Shown piece by piece: positions 24,940-37,500 of a stretch of DNA of 64,000 bases (its first letter is position 1; each line of letters starts with the position of its first letter). A program made the position numbers and the translations under genes. Source of the DNA: Petrosia ficiformis. Taxonomy: Eukaryota > Porifera > Demospongiae > Haplosclerida > Petrosiidae. Location: NCBI GenBank assembly GCA_947044365.1, contig OX345638.1, positions 3,519,201 to 3,583,200 on the forward strand. Reading direction: 5' to 3'. The notes under the pieces are model-generated. The model ran no database searches. It was given only the letters and a program-made list of their open reading frames with translations, and was not told the origin of the DNA.

Positions 24940-25245
24940 CCAGACTCTTACAACCTTTTCATTGTTATTAATAGAGCAAAACCTTTGATGGTCAAAGTTA
25001 AAGTAAATAATTACCAAGGAGATTGACACTGGGGCTTCCCTATCAATTGTTAGCGAGGAAAACTTAATATTTTTTGGAGTGGACTGGACTTGAAGCCCAC
25101 TAATGTATCATTATGTATGTATACTGGTGAACCTCTCCCCGTTATTGGAATGTTAGATGTAGAAGTTACCTATGTTGCTCAGCAAGCAACCTTACCCTTG
25201 ATAGTTGTACAGGGTAAAGGACCCAGTCTTTTTGGAAGGAACTGA
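24940..25245 (+). pseudogene. Aspartic protease of gypsy relic 2
   Basis: Contains the catalytic-type motif IDTGASLSIVSEE (about 25022-25060), preceded by PLMVKVKVNN and followed by PLPVIGMLDVEVTYV and GKGPSLFGRN. The tryptophan after GRN is changed to a stop (TGA at 25243-25245) directly before the reverse-transcriptase frame. One frameshift lies just before DTGAS. Confidence 0.8.
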
Positions 25246-26690
25246 ATGGAAGTGATCAGACTGAATTGGTCAAATATTAATCATGTGACAACTAACCTCT
25301 CCCGTGACAGGATATTAAGCAGATACCCCATGGTATTCAAGAATGAACTTGGTTTGCTTAAAGGAATTAAAGCAAAGATGTTTGTGGATGTAGACACCAC
25401 ACCCAGATTTTTAAAGCCAAAATCGATTCCATACTACCTTGAGGAAAATGTGGAACAAGAACTAGCATTACTGGACGTTGAAATGATCTCTTCTGTTCGT
25501 ATCTCAGATTGGGCCACCCCAATCATTCCTGTTGTTGTTCCTATTTGCATCTGTGGAGTTTATAAAGTTACAGCAAATCTAGTGTCAAAACAAGACTTCT
25601 ACCCATTGCCACATGGCGAAGATTTATTTGCTAAAGTATCAGGTGGTAGGATTTTCTCCAAATTGGATTTACGTCATGCCGACTTATAGATCGAATTCAA
25701 CGAGGAATCAAAAAAATTTACTACCGTTAATACTCATAAAGGTCTTTCTCAATACAATAGACTTCCGTTTGGTATTACATCAGCTCCATCAATTTTCCAA
25801 CGAGCTATGGATAGCCCTGTACAAGGGCTACCGCGTGTTTTAGCTTATTTAGATGACATCCCAGTTTCTAGTGTTGATGAAGAAGATCATCTTAACAATC
25901 TCGACAAAGAGTTACAGAGACCTGAGTCAGCTGGTCTGACACTCAAGAAGTCAAAGTGTGGATTTGGACTTGACTCAATCAAATACCTTGGTCACATAAT
26001 AGACAAAAAGGGACTCCACCCCTCTCCTGAGAAAGTCAAAGCCATTGCAGAAGCACCAACACCCACAAATGTCACCAAACTGAAATTATTTCTTGGACTA
26101 ATAAACTATTACAACAAATTTTTGTCTGATCTATCTATGTTTCTCTCTCTCCTTTACAGGTTACTGAAAAAAGGTACCCAGTGATATTGGTTGGATGATC
26201 AAGAGAAGGCATTCAAACAAGCTAAACAAATGCTACAGTCATCATCACTGTTGGACCATTTTGATTCTTCTCAAGACCTAATTCTGTCATGTCACGCTTC
26301 ACCATATGGTGTAGGAGGTGTCCTCAGTCATAAGATGAAGGATGGTAGTGAAAAGCCCATTGCTTTCACATCCAGAACACTTTCAGATGCCAAGATGAAG
26401 TACTCGCAGTTAGAAAAAGAAGCTCTCACTATAGTGTTCTCAGTGAAACGATTTCATCAATATCTACATGGTAGACAATTTGGTATCTGTTCATATCAGC
26501 AACCGTTAAAATACCTATTAAATGAATCTAGACAAACTCCAGTGACGGCATCCTATAGGAGTAAACATTGGGCATTCACATTAGCTGCATACAAGTATAC
26601 CATTCGAAACAAACCAGGAAGTAAAATGGCTCATGTTGATGGCCTAAGTCATTTACCACTCCCACACAAGCCTTCATCTGCACTTGTGCC
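25246..26690 (+). pseudogene. Reverse transcriptase and RNase H of gypsy relic 2
   Basis: Long recognisable frame. It has the N-terminal RYPMVFKNELG, the finger and palm region with FSKLDLRHA (where a stop replaces the residue before IEF at about 25687), LPFGITSAPSIFQRAMD, the catalytic YLDD box (25846-25857) and LGHIIDKKGLHPSPEKVKAI. RNase H follows after a second stop near 26182. The usual CDASPYGVG first catalytic aspartate is changed to histidine (CHASPYGVGGVLSH), and EKEALTIVFSVKRFHQYL is intact. The RNase H end reads VDGLSHLPL. The element cannot encode an active polyprotein. Confidence 0.9.
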
Positions 26691-27980
26691 AGGAGATCTG
26701 ATTTTACAAACTAATCATTTTTCTGAATGCATCATTACTGCTAATCACATCAAAACATGGACAAATAAAGACCCTATTTTATTTCGTGTTAGGAGATTAG
26801 TTCAAGTTGGCTGGACATCGTCAGATCCAGGCCCAGACTTCATTCCATATTTTAATTGCCGTCGTGAACTCAGTGTTTTAGATAGATGTGTTTTGTGGGG
26901 TTTACACATAATGATTCCACCCACTTGTCATGATATCATTCTAAGCCCACTGTTTTGTAAGGTGGCTGGCATGGTTTAGACTCTGCTAATGAAAACAGAG
27001 TTCGTTCATGTGAAAAGTGTCCAAACAATTGTCCATTATCACCTAGAGCACCATTACACTTTTGGGAATACCCTATTAGACCCTGGACACATCTACCCAT
27101 TGATCATGCTGGTCCAATCCTAGGACACACTTTTCTCGTTGTAGTGGATGCTCACTCTAAGTGGATTGAGTCACACATAGCAAACTCTACTTCCTCTGAA
27201 GCAACGATCAAAGTTCCTCAGAATCTGTTTGCTACCCATGGCATTCCAGAACATGTAGTTTAAGGCTATGGTGCAGGATTTACCAGTCAAGAAGTTTAAC
27301 AATTCATGGAACAGAATGGTATCAAACATAAAACAACATCACCATATCACCCCTCTTCAAACAGACTAGCAGAACATGCAGTACAAACTGGTAAACATGG
27401 AATCAGCAAGCTAGAAGGTACTATTGAGTTCAGACTTGCTCATTTTCCATTCAATTACTGTGTAACTCCCCAATCAACTACAGAGTTATCACCTGCAGAT
27501 CTCTTGAAGGGAAGGAGATTACGTACTCGTTTGGATTTAATTCATCCAGACACAACACAAAAAATCATCAGGAAACAAGGAAACATTGAGAACTTTTCTA
27601 CTCCCCGACATTTTAAAGTTGGAGACAAACTGTATGCTAAAGATTTCATTGGTAAAGGAAAATGGATCCCTGCCTCAGTTATTAAAGTAACTAGTCCCAC
27701 ATCTTACAAAGCTCAAAACACAGTCTGAACGTTTTATACTTTATATTTATATCATTTAGATTACTTGCGTGTTCGATACCTTCCAAATGATAATGTCACT
27801 GATCTTAGAACTGATTATGATAACTGGTCAGTATCAGGTAATTATACTACCCCAAGGTCCTCTTAATGTTTCACCACCTTCTACCTCATCTGCTCCTCAA
27901 GAACTCACACAACTGTCTGTTCGTTGGTCAACCCGAATTCGTAACCCTGTGGATTGTTATACTCCAGTATCCACTTAAAA
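26691..27980 (+). pseudogene. Integrase and C-terminus of gypsy relic 2
   Basis: An H2C2-type segment ends with CEKCPNNCPLSPRAPLH (about 27008-27060). The core then shows PIDHAGPILG and VVVDAHSKWIE (first catalytic aspartate), a degraded second site (GYGAGFTSQ with stops on both sides near 27264 and 27299) and SPYHPSSNRLAEHAV around the glutamate. A GPF-like tail, HFKVGDKLYAKDF, and the basic end RWSTRIRNPVD follow. Two frame changes occur after 26979 and near 27300. Confidence 0.87.
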
Positions 27981-28259
27981 AGTGGGGTAACTATGACATC
28001 TTAGGAAACCTTATAATATATGTGTATATAAAGCGATGCTTTATAGTTTTCATCAGTTATTAATAAGTCTCTGTCTTCCTATTGTTTTGTCATTAGTTGA
28101 TGATACAGTACATCTCAATAAAAAGTAATGTTCCATGGTACAAAACAGATCGTTTTACGATACACAGTAAATCGTTGTGGTACCGTAAGGCACCATTGTT
28201 GATATTCTGTTGCTACGTCGTTACTACATTGTTACTACGTGCGTCCGTAGCTGCAATTA

Positions 28260-28530
28260 TTTGGGTCACGTGAGACAGCTTCATTCAGGTTCGAAGGGTT
28301 ATAACTTGTCGATTCCATGTAGAAGTTCTCTTGGTTGGACTTTCAGAGGTAGCGCTTACTGTCAGCTTATTCGTGATGTGAACTAGCTGAAGAGATACGA
28401 ATGGGCTGTGCAGTAGTACAAGGATGACGAATTTGACAACATTGTATTTACCGACGAGTGTACAGTTCAACTAGAGGCCCATCGACGATTTTGTTGCAGG
28501 AAAAAAGGAGAGACTCCTCGTCCTAAACCA
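28260..28530 (+). pseudogene. Tc1/mariner-type DDE transposase fragment
   Basis: The plus strand reads QLIRDVN, then KRYEWAVQ and FDNIVFTDECTVQLEAHRRF followed by a C-x-RKKGE and PRPKPRY. The FTDE motif holds the second catalytic residue of the DDE_3 domain of Tc1-like transposases, and the C..KKG.PRKLKPR-type continuation is usual there. Internal stops and the short length show it is a remnant. Confidence 0.72.
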
Positions 28531-28543
28531 AGGTACATCGTTT

Positions 28544-28546
<3 letters not shown>

Positions 28547-28585
<39 letters not shown>

Positions 28586-28680
28586 TATATATATACATGT
28601 ATATATATATATACATTAGTATGATGGTGACATCATCCCTTTGATGTGGGGAGGTCTATATATATATATATATATATATA
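28547..28680. repeat. TA microsatellites around a short unique stretch
   Basis: Two TA tracts (28547-28610 and 28659-28680) enclose a stretch with GTGACATCATCCC. No gene between here and 28900. Confidence 0.9.
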
Positions 28681-28903
28681 GCCCAAATGATGTTGACTAG
28701 AAAGCGTAAGAGTACTCCTAATTGTTTACAGACCTAAAAGGAGGTATATATATTTTTTAAATGTAGACCTGTCTGACCACTCTGTCTACACTGTGCATGA
28801 GATGATAACACTACTGTCTCGACACGCGGGCCGGGCCATAATAAAACAATAAAAATGTAATAATTATTATAACATAATGTTGGTCCTTCCTTACTTCACA
28901 AAG

Positions 28904-29015
28904 AACTTTTTTCAAAGCAAAGTCACTCTGTTTCTGTTTCTCTGTTCAAACAGCTTTTTTCAAAGCTAAGTCACTCTGTTTCTGTTTCTTTGTTCAGCTT
29001 TTTTCAAAGCTACCA
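28904..29015 (+). repeat. ~44-bp tandem repeat, 2.5 copies
   Basis: Unit starts CTTTTTTCAAAGC and runs through CACTCTGTTTCTGTTTCT. Copies start near 28907, 28953 and 28998. Confidence 0.8.
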
Positions 29016-29309
29016 AATACACAAAAGATTTCACTAGTTATGCTATAACAATTATTTCCTTAACATTATCTTACACATTTTTTATGCAGGATTTACTCAA
29101 GAGATCTGTAGTTCAAATGATGATAACAATACTATACTTTCAGTTGTATGTAGTTTCTTGCTATTGTTAGTGATTGCATATCCATGGTTACCAAACATTT
29201 ATAATGCTATTCCAATTAGTTATTATTGAAATTTTATTTCCATGGTTATCAAACATTTAGCTATTTAGCTATTAGCTACTCATCACTCACTGTTTATAAC
29301 AACTGGATT

Positions 29310-31340
29310 TAGAAATTGGAAGAAAGCTCTTGGTAGAAAGAAGTTACATTGACCAGCATAAGCTAAGTGAGGGTCACAAGGTTGCAGAGCAGAAAGCTAG
29401 TCTATTTCTACAGCAACTACATCAGCACACCTCAAATATTGGAGCAATGTTATCGAAGCAATTGGCTGAGCAGCAAATTCGTACCAAAAATGGGATATTG
29501 ATGTTATTTTGACACTCAGACAGAGAGGAGTACCTTTCTGAGGGAATTGGGACTAAAAAGAGAATAGTGAGGATGGTAATTTTGTGTATTTTGTAAACTG
29601 GAAGGCTAAATTTGACAAAGATCTACAATACCATTTAGAAAAGTCTGCTGATAACGCTAAGTACACATCCCCGAAAATCCAGAATATGGTTCTCAACATT
29701 TGTGAAGAGATCATACATGAACAAATCATATCACGCATTTCTAAATACTGGAGCCTCATGGCTGATGAGACACAAGATTGTTCCACATCTGACCAAGTGA
29801 GTATTTGTGTAAGATACGTAGATGTAAATGGTTACTTTTGTGAGGATTTTATGGGTTTTGTTACCCATGTAAAAACAATTTCATGAATTTCGCGAATCTC
29901 TTCGTGATCATCATTTTTCGCGAATTTGCAGAACTTCGCGTTTCCTCGCGTAATTTCATTTTAATTGCGCTTCACGTGACTTCGTGGTTAACAGTATACT
30001 TACAGAAGGCGTGACATTCTTTTAATCAACAGCCAATTCCATGTTTTCTGTGTTACATTCCATTTACGTAAGCATGTGGTATAGAAAGAAGATGTTGGAG
30101 AGCATTTAAAAGTTTATTTTAGGATTTAGATAGTTTGTAATTGTTCTTTAAACTATTATATAAATAATAGTATAAGTAGTATTAATAATGGTTCAATAAA
30201 GTACATGTATATATATATATATATATAATTATATGAACAAATTAATCTTTTCTTTAGAGTATAAAATCACTAGTGTTACAACACTACTGAGACCTTTCTC
30301 ATCATCACCAATATCTTCTTCATCATCACTGTGACAATGTAAAATCAGTTTAAATGTTGTTTATTTATTGTTTAATGATAGTAAAATTAATAGAGAAAGT
30401 ATGTTGCTATGCATTGCTATGGACACGTCCATTATATTAGCGTCCATGTTGTATTTCGTTGTTTCTACTCCGTCTATTCAGCAATGGCTGATGCAAGGTC
30501 ACATAAAACGTCTCCTACGAATGCAGTAAACCTTGCTAGAAAATCTTAGACTGTCTCTGAGGAAGGGTAGGTTACCTATAATAATAAAGAATTGTAGTGC
30601 TAGTGTGAAGTTATCACGTCGAAGTGTTGATCGTTGGTTAATTAAATAATTTTCACGATACGGTATCGCCAACATTCGTCGCACTTCGCGAAAAAGAAAT
30701 GCATGGAAATTGTTGGTGTAACATTCTCGTAGGTTTTCCTTCGCGTAATCTCGTTATATTTCACGTAATTTCCTGAAATCTCGTTATCTTTTTTACATGG
30801 GTAAAGCTGAAAAAATGGAGAGCAAAAGTATTACTGATGTTTTATTATCTACTCTTGAAGCATGGGGTATGGATTTCAGTGGTCTTGTAGGCCAAGGATA
30901 TGATGTAGCTGCTCTCATGAGCTAGTAAAAACGGTGTTCAAGGTCGAATACATGAGAAGCATCCTAATGCTACTTATGTACATTGTCGCTCTCATTCTGT
31001 TCAATCAAATACTTTGGTGTCATACTACGGTCTGACTTATCCTGATTTCCTCATGTTCAGATCTACAACCAAAGCTATTAAATGTAAACTTGCTCTACTC
31101 CACAGAATATTCTACATAGCTACTCCACAAACAAGACTCACAATCTACTAGAATGCCTTTATTCTGAAACTGGCGTATTGTTCTCTGCTTGGGACCTTCA
31201 TCACTCAACCCTTCAAACTGAACTTAAAAACACTCAGAAATTTGCTGGTACAAGAGAATGAAATGTGACTATATGACACTGTATGGCAGACTAAACTGGT
31301 CCTCCTTAAAACTCGTAGAATTATTCAGAAATTAAAGTTA
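29310..31340 (+). pseudogene. hAT-type transposase relic (DUF4371, ZMYM1/TTF family), split by an insertion
   Basis: The reading begins with HKLSEGHKVAEQKA, typical of the region after a TTF-type zinc finger. It continues with NFVYFVNWKAKFDKDLQYHL, AKYTSPKIQNMVLNICEEI and SRISKYWSLMADETQD followed by VSICVRYVD. ADE(T)TD-like plus LCVRYVD is the signature of the DUF4371 transposase. The frame stops at a 938-bp insertion and resumes after 30802 with KAEKMESKSITDVLLSTLEA and GMDFSGLVGQGYDVAALMS, then decays (stops near 30925). Without the insertion the two halves are in frame (GFV-KAEK). The C-terminal dimerisation part is barely recognisable. Confidence 0.82.
29864..30801. mobile_element. 938-bp element with CCCATGTAAAAA termini and TA duplication
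   Basis: Its ends CCCATGTAAAAA and TTTTTACATGGG are inverted repeats, directly flanked by TA (29862-29863 and 30802-30803). Excision restores the frame of the surrounding hAT relic. A TA duplication fits the Tc1/mariner superfamily. Inside are CG-rich TTTCGCGAA repeats at both ends, a TA run near 30206-30230 and a short frame starting MADARSHKTSPTNAVNLARK. The region 30045-30700 is shared with a second copy at about 42375-42880. Confidence 0.88.
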
Positions 31341-31344
31341 TATA

Positions 31345-33116
31345 TTATTTGATTGTTGACCTTTTTCTGTTGTTGATGACGTTATTGTAATTAAAGACAG
31401 ACAAATTGATATTTCTGCTCTGCCTATGTATGCAAGGGTTAATTAATGTTTAACCTTTTTGATGAAGAGAATAAGGTAATATTTGTATTGATAGATGGAC
31501 AAGTACCATCACTCATTCACAATTTCCAAATCACCCCCAAATACACACACAAGCATTATTACAAAGTTATAATTATACGTACATACCACTGGCTCAGATG
31601 TGATGGTAATCTACATGTAGATGGACTTCCAGATGAGTCAGTAAAGCACGCTGTTTTTATTTCATTAAACTTGGTTTCTATACTTTTTTTATACTCAAAC
31701 AGAGGTTCACCGAAAGTGCCAACACATTGCTGAAATGGATGAGAATTAATATTAAAATTAACTGCATACATGTTTATGGTCTAAGGAACCCATCAATGTG
31801 ATCACTGGGTGTGGGGCACATGAATAAGCTACTGATAAAACAGAAAGAAAACAACTTGTATGCAACTACCATAAAATTTTCACTTGAATAATAACGTTTT
31901 TAGTACTCCTAATAATTATCTATTTATCTTTTAGAAATTGATGCTAGCTCAGATGACAGTTAATGGCTAATTAAGCAAGAGATTTGAGAGAATTCATGTC
32001 TTTTGATACCCTATCAAGAGTGGGTGGTAACTAACTACTAAACAAAGTAAATACATTGGTTAGGCACATTGGTAAACGAAGCAACAGGTACATGTACTTC
32101 CCATGTACCAATCTCAGTAGCAAAACAACTGTTTAATTAAAATCACTCATAATTACATGTTTATGTGAAGGTATCATATCTTCATAAACTGTTGTAGTAT
32201 TGTGAGTTGTTTTAGTACCTCATGTACCACATGCACATGTATAACTAAAAATCCCTTTTAGTGATACTAGGCATTGTTATGTAGTTAGTTATGCAACAGT
32301 ACTAAACGAAGTCAAAAATGGGAACTTTCAGTTATATAACTAAAACCATTTAGTAAACCTGATATTAATTAACTATAGTACATATCAGATGCAACTTAAG
32401 AGGCACACTTGTGTAGAATGCGTGCGCATTTTTGGCGAATGCAACAATTTTTTGTTGAACGCGTTTGACAGGAGATACAAACGCGTGCATTATAAAAACG
32501 CATACGCACACGCATACAAAACGCAAGCCTTTCGCAGGCGTGGTTGCTCAATCATTAATTATTTCTAATTGCAGCAAGTAAATGATTTTTGTCTGGTTTC
32601 ACAACAGGTTCAATCTAAATGGAAGGTCAATACATGTTCAAATGAAATCTCATGTGGAAATTTTGTCTTTTCTCCTGCTCACTTGACGTTTTTTTAGTTA
32701 TTATAGAGACTTGTATACAATTTTTGGTATTAACTATAGCTTACATAAATTTGTTAGCCATATCAGACAACTGGATATTATTTGATCAAGTTTGGCAAGT
32801 ACATTTTTAGAATTATATATATAATTTATATGTATATATATATATATTTTTTAATTTATATTTGCTGGAATTATTATGTATATAACTGTTTCTACATGTG
32901 TGTAATGGATATGGTAAACCACTGATCATGGCAAATTGCAATGATTTTTGTCTGGTTTCACAACAGGTTCAATCTAAATGGAAGGTCAATACATGGAGAA
33001 GTGGCTGCTGTGAATCCTATTCATTGAAGATAGTTTCTTTTATACATTTAATGTGGTTATCTATATTCTTACATTTTACTTTGACTGTAATTATACAATA
33101 ATAATAAACAAAACAA
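31345..33116. other. Intergenic; short direct repeat, no firm gene
   Basis: A 95-codon plus frame at 31446-31733 matches nothing I recognise. A sequence containing GATTTTTGTCTGGTTTCACA and the following 40 bases occurs twice in direct orientation (32583-32640 and 32941-32996). Around 32410-32520 there is a cluster of ACGC/GCGT-rich short repeats. A TA-rich tract lies at 32810-32850. Confidence 0.55.
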
Positions 33117-33376
33117 TTTCAATAAAAATGAAAGAAGATGTAGGGATCTCAAAACCCAAAAAGCATGCAAACAAGGTTGGGAAGCTAACATAGGACCCAA
33201 AATCACTTCCATATAACCCTACATAAGTACTTACACTGCTATAAAACAAAATACAATGAGCTGTACTTATGTAGGGTTATATGGAAGTGATTTTGGGTTC
33301 TATGTTAGCTTCCCAACCTTGCTTGCATGCTTTTTGGGTTTTGACATCCCTACATCTTCTTTCATTTTTATTGAAA
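33117..33376. mobile_element. Foldback (palindromic) MITE, intact copy
   Basis: Arms of about 114 bp (33117-33230 and 33263-33376) are nearly perfect inverted repeats around a 32-bp loop. The outer end reads TTTCAATAAAAATG and the inner end CCCTACATAAGTAC. A truncated second copy lies at 40226-40457. No coding content; an open frame across it (33256-33612) is a by-product. Confidence 0.9.
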
Positions 33377-34579
33377 ATGTTTTTTTTTTATTATTCTTGT
33401 TTCCATTGTTTTTTTTTCTGAATGTTTTCTTGTGGACTGCAGAAATACTATATGTCATTATGAAATCATACAATCATAAATGCATTAACATTTGTTCATC
33501 AATAAAAGACAGTCTTTTGTATTTATGTATTGATTATCATTCTCTTTCACTTACAGATAATGTATATTCTTTATTTCACTTACAGCACTGTCTGCCATTC
33601 TACAAAAAGTAGTGTCAGTCACTGTGTCAATCATTCAGTATTCCAATGGTTATCATAGTATACAATATTATTATACAATGGCTTTAATATTAATAATTAT
33701 TATATTCATTATTAAAAGAATATATTTGCTCACAAATAATTACATGTATTATTACGCAACAAGCGCACTTCCACCTTTTCAGCTTCCATGTTCTGACTAC
33801 ACGAATGCGCATGCGTAATTAAATTCCTTTTAGGTAAATGGCGTTCAATTCGAGAGCAAATCTTTGTAGTCGTTGAGACTTGTAGACCCGAATTTTACTA
33901 TAAATGCAATTGGAATGGTGCTAGAATCCTTGTGATATTTCAACAAACAAAAAATGATTTGTCTTAAAAAAAAAACAAGTGTATATAGAGAAAAAAAACA
34001 TCGCTATATTTGCTTTGTCATGACTATGTATTAAGCATTGCTGATGGCACTAGTGTCTCTACCTTTCTGTGTACTCCTGGGGCCTGAAGACGTAAGTGTA
34101 AGCCTAATTGCAGTCTAAATACACAGATGTCTGATGAACTGACTGAGGTACTCCTTCAAGGTTCTAAATGATGACTTCCTCGTGTCTGAAACTCAACAAC
34201 TTATCATACTTACCTGTTAAAGATTCTTGCATAATATCTATACTGTTTCTCTGCTATATACAACAGTTATTAGCAGTTTTACATCCTTTCTAAATCTTCC
34301 TGGCTGGTCTGTAGCTCAAACGCGCGTTCTTTTATGCACCACGCCCATTAATTGACCGAGCCCCCGGGAATGACGCAACTTCCTTAACTACGTATACAAC
34401 GCATAGTCGCGCAAGTGACACAAGAAAACACTAGATAACATCAGGTATGTGTGTATTAAAACCTATCTGTATATATTACCAGAGATTTCAGGTCATCACT
34501 TGCAATTGAAATGTATGGGCGGCCATGTTTTTTCCGTGCCATCCCTAAATAGAGAGTACTACCGTACTCTCTGATACAG
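33377..34579. other. No gene seen; dispersed repeat near its end
   Basis: AT-rich, with A-runs near 33967-33998. It ends with a dispersed repeat (34300-34440) and the 3' flank of the minus-strand gene. No frame in it is convincing. Confidence 0.55.
34300..34440 (+). repeat. Dispersed ~140-bp repeat, copy 1
   Basis: Contains CTGGTCTGTAG, CACGCCCATTAATTGACCGAG and GTGACACAAG. The reverse complement of the same block, about 80 percent alike, stands at 50855-50985. Neither copy is coding; its origin (MITE or other) is unknown. Confidence 0.8.
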
Positions 34580-37500
34580 TCACTTTTGATAATAAATTGC
34601 AGATATAACAACGTCGTCTTTCTTGAATCTGTTGTGCATATTCTTGTATATTAACTCTTCTCCGTCAGAAATTTGCAGCATACTGTCTTGAAATAGAATA
34701 TTAGACGAAGTTGATGATGAAACAGGAGTTTTAGTGAATGATTATAATTTATATACATGCATACATATACATGTATATAATCTCAAAAATCAATTTAATC
34801 TCAAAGTTTCAAAATCAACTTGTTCAATCATTAGCTCTTATAATTGAAAACTTAAAGCAGCTGCGGAATAAAAACTACAAGAGTAATTAAACAACAGCAA
34901 CACGCCTGCACCTAGCCCCTCCCTTCTCAATGTGCCACGTCACGTGGACATGTTTACATGTGTGCTAAACGCATGTGCATTTCACTACGAACGTGTGTGG
35001 GTTTAACTACGAACGCGTTCCAATTTATGACGAACACGTTCCAATTTATGACCCACGCATTTATGCTACATGTGAAACAGGTCTGTCTCTTAAGTTGCAT
35101 CTGATATGTAACATTATTCATGTTATTCATGTACATGTACTTACATATAGTATTGCCAACTGATGAGCAATGTACTTGTGAGATGCACAAGTTAGAACAT
35201 CAGATTGAATTTGTTGAGCTATCACAAGAAGATTGTTCAGCAAATTTACTTGAATGTGGTAAGCTGGAAAAATTGAAAATAGCTAGTATATAAGTACAAT
35301 CCAAATTCACATTCATGAAGACCTCAAAATTAGGATATACAGTAGCAACTTAACATCTAATATAGTGTATAGTGTAATGTCATAAAGATTATATTGTAAC
35401 TCAATATGTAGCAATGGAAAAATATGAAGAATAATTACATGAAAATGATGTAGGTAAAAAAGATTATTGGTTATTCCCAACTAAAGTACGTTACATGTAT
35501 GTGATGAAAGTGTGATGAACTAAGATATACATGTACATGATGTTATAGGAGATGTAGAAAGAAAGAAAGACACCTGAGGCAATGGGAAAATGAAAATGAG
35601 AGTTGCCTCAGGTGGGATTCAAACCCACGGCACTCTGTACTCCAGACAGATGCTCTACCAAACGAGCTACCAAGGCGGCCTAGCTGGCAGGGTCTGAATC
35701 AAACATCTCATAGCCTTGTATGAACAGGCTAATTTAATACTAGGCATTAGGTGAAGGCCAGGGTAATGAAACCACCAAAAGACACCAACACCAAACCTAA
35801 GCATATACATGATGTTATAGGAGATGTAGAAAGACAGAAAAAAAGAAAGAAAGAAAGGAAGACAACTGAGGCAATGGAAAAAAGAAAATACGAGTTGCCT
35901 CAGGTGGGATTCGAACCCATGACACTCTGTACTCCAAACATGTACATGCACATGTAATACATTCTTGCCATTCCTTTACTTTGTAGTAGTCTCTTATTGA
36001 CTTTTTATATTAAATCAGTCTAAATCATTGATTCTTATTTAACTACATGTAGTATTGTATACTATGGCAGTCAACATGTCTGTTCACTTAATATAAATAT
36101 GCTGGTTATAATAAAAAAAAAAGAGTTAAACTTTAACCTGAACTGCCAAGTTAACAAAAGTATCATTTGTCTACACTAGGTATTCAGTGATTAGCAAATT
36201 GCTTAAAATCTTACCTTCTAATTCCTTACTGGACTCTGAAGAGCTATAGGATTCAGGTTGTTGGAGATACTTTGAAACACGAGGATAAAGCTTTCCAATC
36301 CCTGATGAAATGAGGTACTCCTAGATAGAGAAATAACATAACTACTATCTAATTAATATAAATTATTATTATCAAAATAACAAACACAATAATTAGGGGC
36401 ATTGTGTTGCCTACATGTACATACTGTTTGTAACATTCATTATGAAATCACAGATAATATAGAATTTATATTAGGGTTTCAGTAATACCACATTTTACAA
36501 TATTTCCAATACTGATTCTAGAATTAATACATGAGTATGAAGTTGATACCAATACAAGTATTATTCATGTCGTATAATCGTATTACTAGTGCATAAGTTA
36601 CATACATTTATTTTCAAATTTGCAATTATGAACAATTCCAAATGAGCAACAATCTTAAATTTAAATGTGTATTTCACAATAAAAACTTTATAAAAACTAA
36701 TAAACAATAATGAATACAGACTATATGTCCTCAATAACTGCTGATATAGCCCTGATACGAATACAGATACAAGTATCAGTGGAACTCTAATTTCTATAAC
36801 AATGAAAGTAATATTAAGAATCTAATAACCAGGGGTTAAATAAGTGTAGATATTCGCACATTGATCATTCACTAAGTATTAGTGGGCTTCTCAAAACTAT
36901 TCTCCAATATAATATCATTATGACATAATGAAAATGGGAGTTAGAACATGTGACATTATTCAGCAACAAAGATGTTCCATTCAGTAACTAACTATAAAGT
37001 ATTAGTGGGCTTCTCAAAACTATTCTCCAATATAATATCATTATGACATAATGAAAATGGGAGTTAGAACATGTGACATTATTCAGCAACAAAGATGTTC
37101 CATTCAGTAACTAACTATAAAGTATTAGTGGGCTTCTCAAAACTATTCTCCAATATAATATCATTATGACATAATGAAGATGGGGGTTATAACATGTGAC
37201 ATTATTCAATAACAAAGATGTTCCATTCAGTAACTAACTATATAAACAAGTCATGGAAAGATATTTTGAAAGAAACAAGTTGTAAAGTGATTGACATCTC
37301 TAAAAAAATATGTATATATATATATAAAAATACATTACTGACGTTATTAATACATGTACATCTTTGTGTAACTATATAATTATACATGTATATTATACAT
37401 GTATAATTATATAGTTACACAAAGATGTACATGTATTAATAACGTCAGTAAGGTACTGTACATGAATTGATAGATAAATAAATAAGTACCAACAAACACT

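Larger units (their letters stand above)
24135..28100 (+). mobile_element. Ty3/gypsy relic 2, nearly full-length internal region
   Basis: Gag, protease, reverse transcriptase, RNase H and integrase follow in the Ty3/gypsy order on the plus strand, each broken by a few stops or frameshifts. TTGGTGACGAGATCAA (about 24151) stands before gag, where the primer-binding region of such elements lies. After the integrase tail, 27975-28100 contains a TATATAAAG stretch and AATAAAAAG, as expected for LTR-like sequence, but no matching 5' LTR was found. Confidence 0.88.

Noticed and set aside
31446..31733. 95-codon plus frame after the hAT relic
   Set aside because: No recognisable domain or splice partners; kept only as a remark in the intergenic entry.
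33256..33612. 118-codon plus frame with a hydrophobic start
   Set aside because: It starts inside a foldback arm and runs into T-rich sequence; the hydrophobic residues follow from the base composition.
35604..35676. A working tRNA-Ser(GGA) gene
   Set aside because: No long variable arm as in serine tRNAs, a SINE body follows directly, and a truncated copy is next to it.
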